Origin: Nitrosomonadales bacterium
GTDB lineage: Bacteria; Pseudomonadota; Gammaproteobacteria; Burkholderiales; Gallionellaceae
Reading direction: 5' to 3'
Length of the DNA stretch: 64,000 nt
Assembly: GCA_023259055.1 (NCBI GenBank)
Contig: JAHFQZ010000001.1
Coordinates: 1-64,000 of the forward strand
The notes below the pieces were generated by a model, which saw only the letters and a list, made by a program, of their open reading frames with translations, was not told where the DNA came from and made no database searches. A program made the translations under genes and the position numbers. This document shows positions 18,528-27,147 of the stretch, in pieces (within the stretch, counting starts at the first letter, position 1; the number at the start of each line of letters is the position of its first letter).

Positions 18528-21500
18528 ATGAAAATGAACATCAGAAACAGTGAGGTGGAAATCCTCATCGCCGAGGACAGCCTGACTCAAGCCGAGCAGC
18601 TGCGCTATTTGCTTGAGGTGCACGGCTACACAGTCATGTCTGCTGTAAACGGCAAAGAAGCTCTGGCGCTGGCACGGCAGCACAAACCTACCTTGATCAT
18701 CAGCGATATACTGATGCCGGAACTGAACGGTTACGAGCTGTGCAAGGCAATCAAGAGTGACGAAATACTGAAGGATATTCCGGTCATCCTGGTGACTACG
18801 CTCACGGAATCGCAAGATATTATGCTGGGGCTGGAGTGTGGGGCGGACAACTTTATCCGCAAGCCCTACGACGAGCGCTATCTGCTGTCGCGCATCGAAT
18901 ACCTGCTGATGAATTTCGAGCTGCGCAAGAACCAGAGGATGCAGGCCGGGGTGGAGATCACCCTCGGCCAACAGAAGTATTTCATTACTTCAGAGCGGCA
19001 ACAGATGCTGGATTTGCTGATCTCCACCTACGAGCAGGCGATCGTCATCAACGAAGAACTCAAGGCGCGGGAAAGCGAACTGAAGCATTCAAACGAAGTG
19101 CTTAATGGGCTATACCGCATAACCAGCGGCATCAATCGGGTAGCCAGCAAGCAGCAGGTGGCGGAAATTGCGCTGCAACGGGCGATGGAACTGCCCGGTG
19201 TGCAGGCAGGCTGGATCTGGCTGCGGGAGGGCGACAGCGGCTTGCGGCTCGTGGCGACACAGAATCTGCCGCCGGCACTCGACTGCCCTGGTGCGCTAGA
19301 AGGCGACTGTGCGTGCCGCAAGCGGCTGTTCACAGGCAAGCTCGACTCGGTGAGTAATATCTTCGAATGCGAACGCCTCGGCAAGGCCAAAGGCGATGCG
19401 CGCGGACTGCGCTACCATGCCAGTGTGCCGTTATGGTGTGGCGACAGAACGATAGGCCTGATGAATCTGGTAGGGCCGCAAGAGGGGATGTTCGACGAAG
19501 ATGCGCTGAAGGTGTTATATGGCGTCGGCAACCAGGTGGCAGTTGCGCTGGAGCGGGCACACCTGCGCAAAAACCTGGAACAACTGGTGGTAACGAAAAC
19601 CGCCGCCCTGCGGCAATCCGAGTCCTGGTTCCGCGCCGTGTTCAATTCGCAGCAGGATGCCGTCTTCGTGACCACGCCGGAGGGAATGATCATCAACGCG
19701 AATGCCGCCGTGGAAGAAATATTTGGCTATTCCGTTGAAGAACTGAAAGGCCAGTCCATGGCACTGCTCCAGGTGGACGAGCAGCACTATATGGAGGTGG
19801 TCAATCACGTTCAGCAGTCTCTCGCCGATGATTCGGTCATCCATTTCGAGCATCAATTGAAGAGAAAAAATGGTGAGGTGTTTCCGACGGAGCACACCTT
19901 CTCTCCGATGGAAAGCGAAACAGGCACATCGGAGTGTATCGTCAGGGTGGTCCGGGATATCACCCATCGCAAGCAGGCCGAGAAACAGCTGAAGCTGTTC
20001 CGTACCTTGCTCGACAATTCCAGCGACGCCATCGAGGTTCTCGATCCTGTCACATTTCATTTTGTCGACATGAACGAGACAGAATGCCGCGTCTTGGGCT
20101 ACAGCCGGGAAGAACTCCTGACCATGAGCGTTTTCGATATAGACCCGAACGTCAGCGCGGACTCCCTGAAAATGATCGATGTGCAGTTGCGGCAATCGGG
20201 ACGTGTGCGGTTCGAAACTGTACACCGGCGCAAGGATGGCTCGACGTTCCCCGTGGAAATCAGTTCGTCACTCATCAAACTCGACAAGCCCTACCTGTTG
20301 AGCATCGCGCGCGACATCACCGAACGCAAGCAGGCGGAGGCGGTGATACTGCAGCTCAATGAAAGTCTCGAACAAAAAGTGACGGAACGCACCGTCGACT
20401 TGGAGCATGCACGGCACGATGCTGAAGCGGCCAACCAATCCAAGTCGGCCTTCCTCGCCAACATGAGCCACGAGATCCGCACGCCGATGAACGGCGTGAT
20501 CGGCATGGTAGATGTGCTGCAACAGAGCAGCCTCAACAGCCAGCAGATGGAGATGGTCGACCTCATCCGCGAATCAGCATCTTCACTGCTGACCATCATC
20601 GACGACATTCTCGATTTCTCCAAGATCGAGGCCAACCGGCTGATGATTGAGCATGCGCCCATGCCGTTGGCCGATACGGTGGAGATGATATGCAGCATGC
20701 TGGATCGCCTGGCCAGCAGGAAGAATGTGGAACTAACCATGTTCACCGACCCGGCGATCCCGGAGGATGTGCTGGGTGATGTGGTACGGCTGCGCCAGAT
20801 ACTGGTCAACCTGATCAGCAACGCCATCAAATTTTCCAGTGGGCAAGATCGCCCGGGCCGCGTGTCGGTACGTGCCGCGTTGACCGAGCGCAGGCCGGAG
20901 CAGATGACGGTGGAATTCCAGATAACCGATAACGGTATCGGCATGGATAAGAAGACTTTGGCGGGGTTATTCACCCCTTTTACCCAAGCCGACATCTCCA
21001 CTACCCGGCGTTTTGGCGGCACCGGGCTGGGTCTGTCCATCTCTTACCACTTGGTGGAATTGATGGATGGCGAAATCGCGGTGCAGAGCGAACCGGGTAA
21101 GGGCACCACCTTTACCGTGCGCCTGCCGTTTGCATTACTGCCGGAGAAAGCGGCACCCGACGAGCCGCCGTCCAAAGTCGCCGGGTTGTCCTGTCTCGTG
21201 GTAGGCGGTACGGATAGTCTGGCTGGGGATCTCGCCGCATATCTTACGCTCGGCGGTGCGCCCGTCGAGCGGGTAGCGCATCTCGCTGCCGCCAGGGAGC
21301 GGGCCAGCGTGCTGCCGCCCGGCCTGGGGGTATGGATCATCGCCACCGGGGAAGAACCGCCATCACCGGATAATTTGCGCGCCGCTGCCCGCACCCGGCC
21401 GGAACAGGATATCCGCTTCGTTGTCATCGGACGCGGGCAGCGGCGGAAGCCGCGAATTGCGGCTGCCGACCTGGTTATGCTGGATGGCAACGCCCTCAAA

Positions 21501-22568
21501 CGCCGGACGTTCCTCAAGGCAGTGGCCATCGCCGCCGGACGGGCGCATGAAGAAGTGGAGATGCCTTTCCCCGGCAAGGGCGAAACGGCCATGATGCCGC
21601 CGCCGTCGCGCGAGGAAGCACGGCGGCAAGGCCGGCTGGTTCTCGTGGCCGAGGACAACGAAATCAACCAGAAAGTGATCCTGCATCAGCTCGCATTGAT
21701 CGGTTTTACCGCAGATGTCACCGACAATGGCCGGTTGGCGCTGGAACGCTGGCGGAGCGGCGACTATGCGCTGCTGCTAACCGACCTGCATATGCCGGAA
21801 ATGGACGGCTATGAATTGACCGCTGCCATCCGCGCCGCGGAGCAAGGTTCACGGCGTATTCCGGTCATAGCCCTGACTGCCAATGCCCTGCGAGGCGAGG
21901 CCGAGCATTGCCGCAAGTCCGGCATAGACGATTACCTGAGCAAACCGGCGCGGCTTGCGGATCTGCAAGCCATCCTGGAAAAATGGCTGCCTGTTGCGAC
22001 TGAATCTGCGCCGGTTGAAACCAACCAGGATCAATTAGGCCGTTCGCAAATTGTAGGAGCGAGCCCTGATGGAACAACTGATGAAACAACTAGCCATCCC
22101 ACTAAGCAACCAGAAGACGGTTGCCAAGTGGTTGGTTATAGCCAATCGACTAAGCCCGCAAGCGGGCAAGTCGCAGGTTATGCTCGCGAAGAGAAGAACA
22201 ATCGCACGCAAGGCGTGCTCCTACAACAGCCCGCACCGCCGGTTGATGTAAATGTGCTCAAGGCTCTGGTTGGCAACGATGAGGCAATAATCCGCGAGTT
22301 TCTGCACGACTTCCGCCTCAGCGCGGCGAAAATTGCGGCAGAATTGAAGGCCGCCTGCAATGGCTTGCAGGCGGCGCATGCAGGCGCGCTGGCGCATAAG
22401 CTCAAATCTTCGGCGCATTCGATGGGCGCGCTGGCGCTGGGCGATCTGTGCGCCGAAATGGAACAGGCGGGCAAGTCCGGGCAAGTCGAAGCGTTGACTG
22501 CATTGCTGCCCCGCTTCGTGGCGGAAATGGCCGCCGTAGACGAATATCTCGACTTATTATTGATATAA
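18528..22568 (+). CDS. Hybrid sensor histidine kinase: REC-GAF-PAS-PAS-HisKA-HATPase-pseudoREC-REC-Hpt
   Basis: A 1346-residue cytoplasmic phosphorelay kinase, preceded by a good AGGGGAGG site. An N-terminal receiver (~10-130; ISDILMPELNG) could take phosphate from CheA next door. It is followed by a GAF domain (~195-345), two PAS domains (~370-605), HisKA with His648 ([18 protein letters not shown]), and an ATPase with [12 protein letters not shown] and GGTGLGLSISYHLV. A degenerate receiver (~885-1010) comes next, then a true receiver ([15 protein letters not shown]) and a C-terminal Hpt domain ([16 protein letters not shown]). The REC-Hpt linker, residues ~1175-1233, is encoded by an intergenic-type repeat. 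The gene lies where wspR would follow wspF, but there is no GGDEF. Confidence 0.92.
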   Translation: MKMNIRNSEVEILIAEDSLTQAEQLRYLLEVHGYTVMSAVNGKEALALARQHKPTLIISDILMPELNGYELCKAIKSDEILKDIPVILVTTLTESQDIMLGLECGADNFIRKPYDERYLLSRIEYLLMNFELRKNQRMQAGVEITLGQQKYFITSERQQMLDLLISTYEQAIVINEELKARESELKHSNEVLNGLYRITSGINRVASKQQVAEIALQRAMELPGVQAGWIWLREGDSGLRLVATQNLPPALDCPGALEGDCACRKRLFTGKLDSVSNIFECERLGKAKGDARGLRYHASVPLWCGDRTIGLMNLVGPQEGMFDEDALKVLYGVGNQVAVALERAHLRKNLEQLVVTKTAALRQSESWFRAVFNSQQDAVFVTTPEGMIINANAAVEEIFGYSVEELKGQSMALLQVDEQHYMEVVNHVQQSLADDSVIHFEHQLKRKNGEVFPTEHTFSPMESETGTSECIVRVVRDITHRKQAEKQLKLFRTLLDNSSDAIEVLDPVTFHFVDMNETECRVLGYSREELLTMSVFDIDPNVSADSLKMIDVQLRQSGRVRFETVHRRKDGSTFPVEISSSLIKLDKPYLLSIARDITERKQAEAVILQLNESLEQKVTERTVDLEHARHDAEAANQSKSAFLANMSHEIRTPMNGVIGMVDVLQQSSLNSQQMEMVDLIRESASSLLTIIDDILDFSKIEANRLMIEHAPMPLADTVEMICSMLDRLASRKNVELTMFTDPAIPEDVLGDVVRLRQILVNLISNAIKFSSGQDRPGRVSVRAALTERRPEQMTVEFQITDNGIGMDKKTLAGLFTPFTQADISTTRRFGGTGLGLSISYHLVELMDGEIAVQSEPGKGTTFTVRLPFALLPEKAAPDEPPSKVAGLSCLVVGGTDSLAGDLAAYLTLGGAPVERVAHLAAARERASVLPPGLGVWIIATGEEPPSPDNLRAAARTRPEQDIRFVVIGRGQRRKPRIAAADLVMLDGNALKRRTFLKAVAIAAGRAHEEVEMPFPGKGETAMMPPPSREEARRQGRLVLVAEDNEINQKVILHQLALIGFTADVTDNGRLALERWRSGDYALLLTDLHMPEMDGYELTAAIRAAEQGSRRIPVIALTANALRGEAEHCRKSGIDDYLSKPARLADLQAILEKWLPVATESAPVETNQDQLGRSQIVGASPDGTTDETTSHPTKQPEDGCQVVGYSQSTKPASGQVAGYAREEKNNRTQGVLLQQPAPPVDVNVLKALVGNDEAIIREFLHDFRLSAAKIAAELKAACNGLQAAHAGALAHKLKSSAHSMGALALGDLCAEMEQAGKSGQVEALTALLPRFVAEMAAVDEYLDLLLI
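22051..22226. repeat. In-frame composite palindromic repeat inside hybrid kinase gene
   Basis: TTGTAGGAGC at 22051-22060 is repeated inverted as GCTCCTACAA at 22217-22226. Between them are two nested imperfect palindromes: one from AACTAGCC (22088) to TGGTTGGTTAT (22139), the other around CGACTAAGCCCGC-AAGCGGGCAAGTCG (22147-22173). The same AACTAGCCATTCGACTA...CAAGTCGCTGGTTAT unit occurs at about 37212-37262 and 37661-37707. The element stays open in the kinase frame and encodes the linker between the last receiver and Hpt. Confidence 0.8.
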
Positions 22569-22628
22569 TAATTAGTTGGATAGCAGGCACATTTCAAGGA
22601 TGCAAACTTTAAAAACAGGAAGAAAAAC

Positions 22629-23831
22629 ATGACAGATAAATCTGCAATCAGCATTCTGGTGCTGGATGACGATCCGCTTATGCTCAAACTGCTCAGCCAC
22701 ATGCTGGCCGACTTGGGCTTCCCCTCGGCCATCACCAGCGACAACGGACGAGCCGCGCTGGAAATGGTCGACAACCCCGCCAGCCAGCCCGACTTGATCC
22801 TGCTGGATTTGAACATGCCGGAAATGGACGGACTGGAATTTGTGCGCCATCTGGTTGAGCGGCATTACACGGGCAGCCTTATCCTGATCAGTGGCGAGGA
22901 CGAACGTACGTTACAAGCCTCTGCAAAACTGGTTCAGGCACATAAACTTCCGGTGCTCGGGCACTTGCACAAACCTGTCACGCCGAAAGATCTGGCGGCA
23001 TTGCTCTTGAAATGGTCGCCGCTGTCGCAAAGCAAACCGCGCTCAGCAAAGAAAATTTACAGTGCGGACGAAGTGCGCGCTGCCATTACCGGCGGGGAGC
23101 TGATTAATTATTACCAGCCCAAGGTGGAGGTTGCTACCGGTCGCGTAGTGGGTGTGGAAACGCTGGTGCGCTGGCAGCATCCCGTGGATGGCATGGTGTT
23201 TCCCGACCAGTTCATCGGCGTGGCGGAGGAACACGGCCTGATCGATGATCTGACCCGGGTGGTACTGGCTGGTGCGCTGGCCCAGACCAGGCTCTGGCAG
23301 GATGCGGGATTGACACTGCAGGTAGCGGTCAACGTGTCTATGGATAACCTGGACTCGCTGGATTTTGTGGATTTCGTCGCCGTACAGGCCGCCGCCGCAG
23401 GCGTGCCGCCGCAACAGGTGGTACTGGAAGTGACGGAAAGCCGGCTGATGCGGGATTCGCGCACCCCGCTTGAAATCCTGACACGGCTGCGCCTGAAACG
23501 CTTCCGCCTGTCCATCGACGATTTCGGCACCGGGCATTCTTCGCTGGCCCAGTTGCGCGATATCCCCTTCGACGAACTCAAGATCGACCGGAGTTTCGTG
23601 CATGGCGCCGGGAACAACAGCACAGTGCAAGCCATGTTCGGTGCCAGCCTCGGACTGGCGAAGCAACTGAACATGGAAGCCGTGGCGGAAGGAGTTGAAG
23701 ATCAGGCCGATTGGGATTTTTTGCGCACCACGGAATGCGACACCGCCCAGGGATATTTCATCGCCAGACCGATGCCCGCAGCCAATCTTCCCGGCTGGAT
23801 ACAGAGCTGGCCAAGCACGGGCGCAAAATGA
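22629..23831 (+). CDS. Response regulator with EAL c-di-GMP phosphodiesterase domain
   Basis: A 400-residue protein: receiver (1-125) with Asp60 in LLDLNMPEMDGLEFV, then an EAL domain (~145-390). Catalytic positions are intact: the first-strand glutamate in GVETLVRWQHP (ETL instead of EAL), Asn in NVSMDNL, Glu in LEVTESRLM, Asp-Asp in IDDFGTGHSSL, Lys in ELKIDRSFV, Glu in AEGVEDQAD, Gln in QGYFIARPM. It should hydrolyse c-di-GMP under phosphorylation control. It lies 60 bases after the hybrid kinase and is the likely output of the chemosensory operon. A paralogue with the same architecture lies at 43069-44283. Confidence 0.92.
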   Translation: MTDKSAISILVLDDDPLMLKLLSHMLADLGFPSAITSDNGRAALEMVDNPASQPDLILLDLNMPEMDGLEFVRHLVERHYTGSLILISGEDERTLQASAKLVQAHKLPVLGHLHKPVTPKDLAALLLKWSPLSQSKPRSAKKIYSADEVRAAITGGELINYYQPKVEVATGRVVGVETLVRWQHPVDGMVFPDQFIGVAEEHGLIDDLTRVVLAGALAQTRLWQDAGLTLQVAVNVSMDNLDSLDFVDFVAVQAAAAGVPPQQVVLEVTESRLMRDSRTPLEILTRLRLKRFRLSIDDFGTGHSSLAQLRDIPFDELKIDRSFVHGAGNNSTVQAMFGASLGLAKQLNMEAVAEGVEDQADWDFLRTTECDTAQGYFIARPMPAANLPGWIQSWPSTGAK

Positions 23832-24123
23832 ATTCCAGGCTATTTCATAAACCCGGATAATCCTCAAAAAACTTCGTCATCCGGGACACGGAATCCAGAT
23901 GAATGACAAATTCCCGCGCAAGTGGGACCCATCAAAGTTTTGTCTGCTTAACAGACTGCCGCCGGCCTTCTCCACGATATAAATACCGCACGGTCATACT
24001 TCATTTCCAGAATCGCAGTTCAGCTTGATCTATGTGCGATAGCGCACCGAATGTGGCGACAGGTAATGTTAGCTTGCCGTAGTAAATGCTATCCGCTTTC
24101 GCGGTCGCAGAAGGAGTCCGCGA
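23832..24123. other. Intergenic region with degenerate REP-like sequence
   Basis: The 292-base gap contains a decayed GTCAT...GGAATCCAG...AATGACAAATTCCCGCGCAAG pattern around 23876-23925, resembling the intact repeat pair at 42860-42984. It also holds a small GTCTG-CTTAA-CAGAC hairpin near 23941-23955. AGGAGT at 24111-24116 is the ribosome site of the next gene. I see no credible small gene. Confidence 0.5.
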
Positions 24124-27100
24124 ATGCCCACTGTCCATACTCTCAACCCCGCTGTGCTGGCAACCAAACTTGCGTCCTTGGCTGCGACTTTGGCAGTGAT
24201 TGCGGGCGTCATTGTGCTGGCCGGCTGGGCATTCGATATTGCCGCGCTGAAGAGCGTCTTGCCGGGCTGGGTAGCCATGAAGGCGAACACAGCCGTCTGC
24301 TTTATCCTGATCGGGATCGCGCTGTGGTTGACAGCCCGCCAGGCTGCAATTTCCAGTCCGCAACGCTCAACCTTCTTTTCACGCATTGCCCGGCTTGGCG
24401 GCTTGCTGGCTGGGTTGATCGGCCTGCTGACGCTGGGTGAATATATTTTTGGCTGGAATATCGGCATTGACCAGTGGTTGTTCCATGAGCCGAACGATGC
24501 AGTAGGCACGTCCGATCCGGGGCGGATGGCACCGGAGACAGCCTTGTGTTTTGTCCTGCTGGCTGCGGCATTGTGGCTCACCGGCGATTCGCACCAGACC
24601 CGCAGGATCATACGCGCTCGCTGGACTGTGCTTATGTCGGTGCTGCTCGGTCTGCTGGTGGCGGCACTCGCGCTGGCGGCGGGGCTGTCCTATCCCACGC
24701 CGGGTCTTGGCGCCTATGGGTGGTTTGGCCTCACCATCATGGCGATGCACACGGCCGTGTTGTTCGTGATGCTGGGCATGGCGGTCATTGCAATCAGCTG
24801 GCGGCAGGATGTCTTGAAATGGTCGCTCGGCAGGAATACCACGGCGGCGTTTGCCTGCGGCATGGCAGTGCTGGTGCTTGTCGGCTTCAATATCAACCGC
24901 AACCAATACTGGATGGGCGAGATAGACCGCAAGATAGCGTATAGCGTAGAAGCGCAGGACTATATCGAGAGTATTGTGATCGAAGTTATCGATGCCCAAG
25001 CCCACACCCGTGGCTATATCATCACTGGCGACGAACTGTTTAAAGCGCGCTATCTTGAGGCCAAAGCCAACAGTAATGTGAAGCTGGACGCACTGCGCAA
25101 ACTCATCACCGGTAACCCGCGTCAACAACAGTTCGCCCGGATCGAAGCGCAGGCCTTGGAGCAACTCCAGTGGTTTCAACAAGTCATTGATGCCAGACAA
25201 ACCAGCATGGCCGATGCCACCCGCAATACCATGATCAGGCATGGAGAAGGCTTGCTGGACAACTTCCGCATCACATACGGTCAGGTCAAAAACGAGCATC
25301 AGCAGTTCATCAAAGAATTGCGGCAGGAAGCGAAAAGTGTGTCCCGGTTCTCCTATATCACCATCGCCGTCGGCACGCTTGCCAGCCTGCTGATTTTTTT
25401 GACCGTGATGTTCAGGCTCAACTTTGCCGTAAACGAGCGCAGGCGTGCGGAAGAATTGCAACAAAACATGGCAGCGAAATACCACACCATGTTTGATTTG
25501 TCTTCCGATGCGATCATGCTGCTCGATGGGAAAAGCTTTTTCGATTGCAACCCGGCCGCCCTGCGGATGTTCGGCTGCACCACGCGCGACGACTTTATCA
25601 GCAAGCATCCTGCCGAGTTTTCCCCACCCACCCAACCCCATGGTAAAGATTCGATGAGCCTGGCCAATCAGCACATCGCCACGGCTTTCATGAACGGCAG
25701 CCATCTATTCGAATGGGTGCATCGGCGGCTCGATGGTGCCGAGTTTCCTGCCGAGGTATTGCTGACCGCCATGGAGCTGGACGGCAAGCCGGTACTGCAA
25801 GCCACGGTACGCGACATCACCGGGCGCAAGCAGGCGGAAGATTCCTTGCGCAAACTTTCGCTGGCGGTGGAACAGAGCCCTAACTCGATAGATATCACCG
25901 ACCTTGATGCAAACATCGAGTATGTCAACGAGACATTTGTCAAGACGAGCGGTTACAGCGTTGCCGAACTTATCGGACAAAACCCGCGCCTGATGCAGTC
26001 CGGCAAGACCCCGAGGGCAACCTATGACGACATGTGGGCGCACCTGACCCGTGGCGAGGCATGGAAGGGCGAATTCATTAATCGACGCAAGGACGGCAGC
26101 GAATATATCGAGTCGGTGCTGGTTAGTCCGGTGCGCCAGGCCGATGGGCGAGTGACACACTACCTGGCTATCAAGGAAGACATCACCGAGTTCAAGCAGG
26201 CGCAGAAGGCCTTGCGAGATTCCCGCGAGAACTTGCATCGTCTGCTCAATTCGATTGCCGAAGGCGCTTATGGCGTGAACACAAAAGGCAATTGCACCTT
26301 CGTCAACCGTGCTTTCCTGCAGATGCTGGGTTACCAGAACGACAGTGAAGTGTTGGGCAAACATATACACGAACTCATCCATCATTCCCATGCCGATGGC
26401 AGCCCCTACCCGGCAGAAGAATGCAGGGCGTATCTCGCTTACCGAACCAACCAATCAATCAATGTTTCCGATGAGGTGTTCTGGCGCAAGGATGGCATCG
26501 CGATTCCGGTTGAATACTGGTCGCACCCCATCGAGACTGACGGCGGGACAATTGGCGCCATTGTCACCTTTGTGGACATCACCGAACGCAAGCGAGCGGA
26601 AGACAAGCTGCGCGAGAGCGAAGAGAAATTTTCCAAGGTGTTTGAATCAAACCCGGCAATGGTCGCCATTGGCACAATTGATGGCAAGATGGTGGACGTC
26701 AATCTGTCGTATGCGAATTTTCTAGGGTTTTCCCGAAAGGAAATGCTGGGGAAGAGCCTTGCGGATTTGGGTGTCATCCGCGCAGAAGAGCTTCAGAGAT
26801 TGCTTGAACTTGGTCAGCGCTCTGGCGCTTCCTTGCGTAATGTCGAAGTTTCCTTGCAGACTCGCGGCGGCAGTATCCTCAATGCGCTACTCTCGGCGGA
26901 CCTGGTTTTATTGGGCGGTGTTCCTTATCGTTTAGCAACATTGCAGGACATCACTGCGCGCAAGCAAGCGGAAACCCAGATTGCCGAACAGCTCGACGAA
27001 CTGCGCCGCTGGTACGACGCGACATCGGGCCGAGAGGGGCGCATCCTTAACCTCAAGCATGAAGTAAACGAGCTGCTGGGTCAGGCCGGGCAGCAGCCGC

Positions 27101-27147
27101 GTTACCCCAGCGCGGAGCTGGTTGACGAGGGGCATCCAGATGTTTGA
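24124..27147 (+). CDS. Membrane multi-PAS sensor protein with CHASE3-like domain and no kinase domain
   Basis: A 1007-residue protein. About six membrane helices occupy residues 12-235 and another ~240-258. A CHASE3-like periplasmic helical domain (~262-410; QDYIESIVIEVIDAQAHTRG) and a last helix (~415-435) follow. Four PAS/PAC units (~446-570, 572-695, 697-825, 827-945) end in ITGRKQAE, ITEFKQAQ, ITERKRAE and ITARKQAE. There is no HisKA, GGDEF or EAL. It ends in a helical tail, QLDELRRWYDATSGREGRIL...LKHEVNELL, also found on the next protein. It heads a same-strand array ending in KaiC, KaiB and a hybrid kinase, and its stop overlaps the next start by 8 bases. A role as input protein to that array is inference. 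Confidence 0.85.
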   Translation: MPTVHTLNPAVLATKLASLAATLAVIAGVIVLAGWAFDIAALKSVLPGWVAMKANTAVCFILIGIALWLTARQAAISSPQRSTFFSRIARLGGLLAGLIGLLTLGEYIFGWNIGIDQWLFHEPNDAVGTSDPGRMAPETALCFVLLAAALWLTGDSHQTRRIIRARWTVLMSVLLGLLVAALALAAGLSYPTPGLGAYGWFGLTIMAMHTAVLFVMLGMAVIAISWRQDVLKWSLGRNTTAAFACGMAVLVLVGFNINRNQYWMGEIDRKIAYSVEAQDYIESIVIEVIDAQAHTRGYIITGDELFKARYLEAKANSNVKLDALRKLITGNPRQQQFARIEAQALEQLQWFQQVIDARQTSMADATRNTMIRHGEGLLDNFRITYGQVKNEHQQFIKELRQEAKSVSRFSYITIAVGTLASLLIFLTVMFRLNFAVNERRRAEELQQNMAAKYHTMFDLSSDAIMLLDGKSFFDCNPAALRMFGCTTRDDFISKHPAEFSPPTQPHGKDSMSLANQHIATAFMNGSHLFEWVHRRLDGAEFPAEVLLTAMELDGKPVLQATVRDITGRKQAEDSLRKLSLAVEQSPNSIDITDLDANIEYVNETFVKTSGYSVAELIGQNPRLMQSGKTPRATYDDMWAHLTRGEAWKGEFINRRKDGSEYIESVLVSPVRQADGRVTHYLAIKEDITEFKQAQKALRDSRENLHRLLNSIAEGAYGVNTKGNCTFVNRAFLQMLGYQNDSEVLGKHIHELIHHSHADGSPYPAEECRAYLAYRTNQSINVSDEVFWRKDGIAIPVEYWSHPIETDGGTIGAIVTFVDITERKRAEDKLRESEEKFSKVFESNPAMVAIGTIDGKMVDVNLSYANFLGFSRKEMLGKSLADLGVIRAEELQRLLELGQRSGASLRNVEVSLQTRGGSILNALLSADLVLLGGVPYRLATLQDITARKQAETQIAEQLDELRRWYDATSGREGRILNLKHEVNELLGQAGQQPRYPSAELVDEGHPDV

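Noticed and set aside
22051-22226. CRISPR-like repeat array
   Set aside because: The units are inverted and nested with no regular repeat-spacer periodicity and no cas genes in the window.
24379-25704. A 441-codon open frame on the minus strand
   Set aside because: It is antisense to the membrane and CHASE3 part of the PAS sensor; the composition is that of a codon-mirror artefact.
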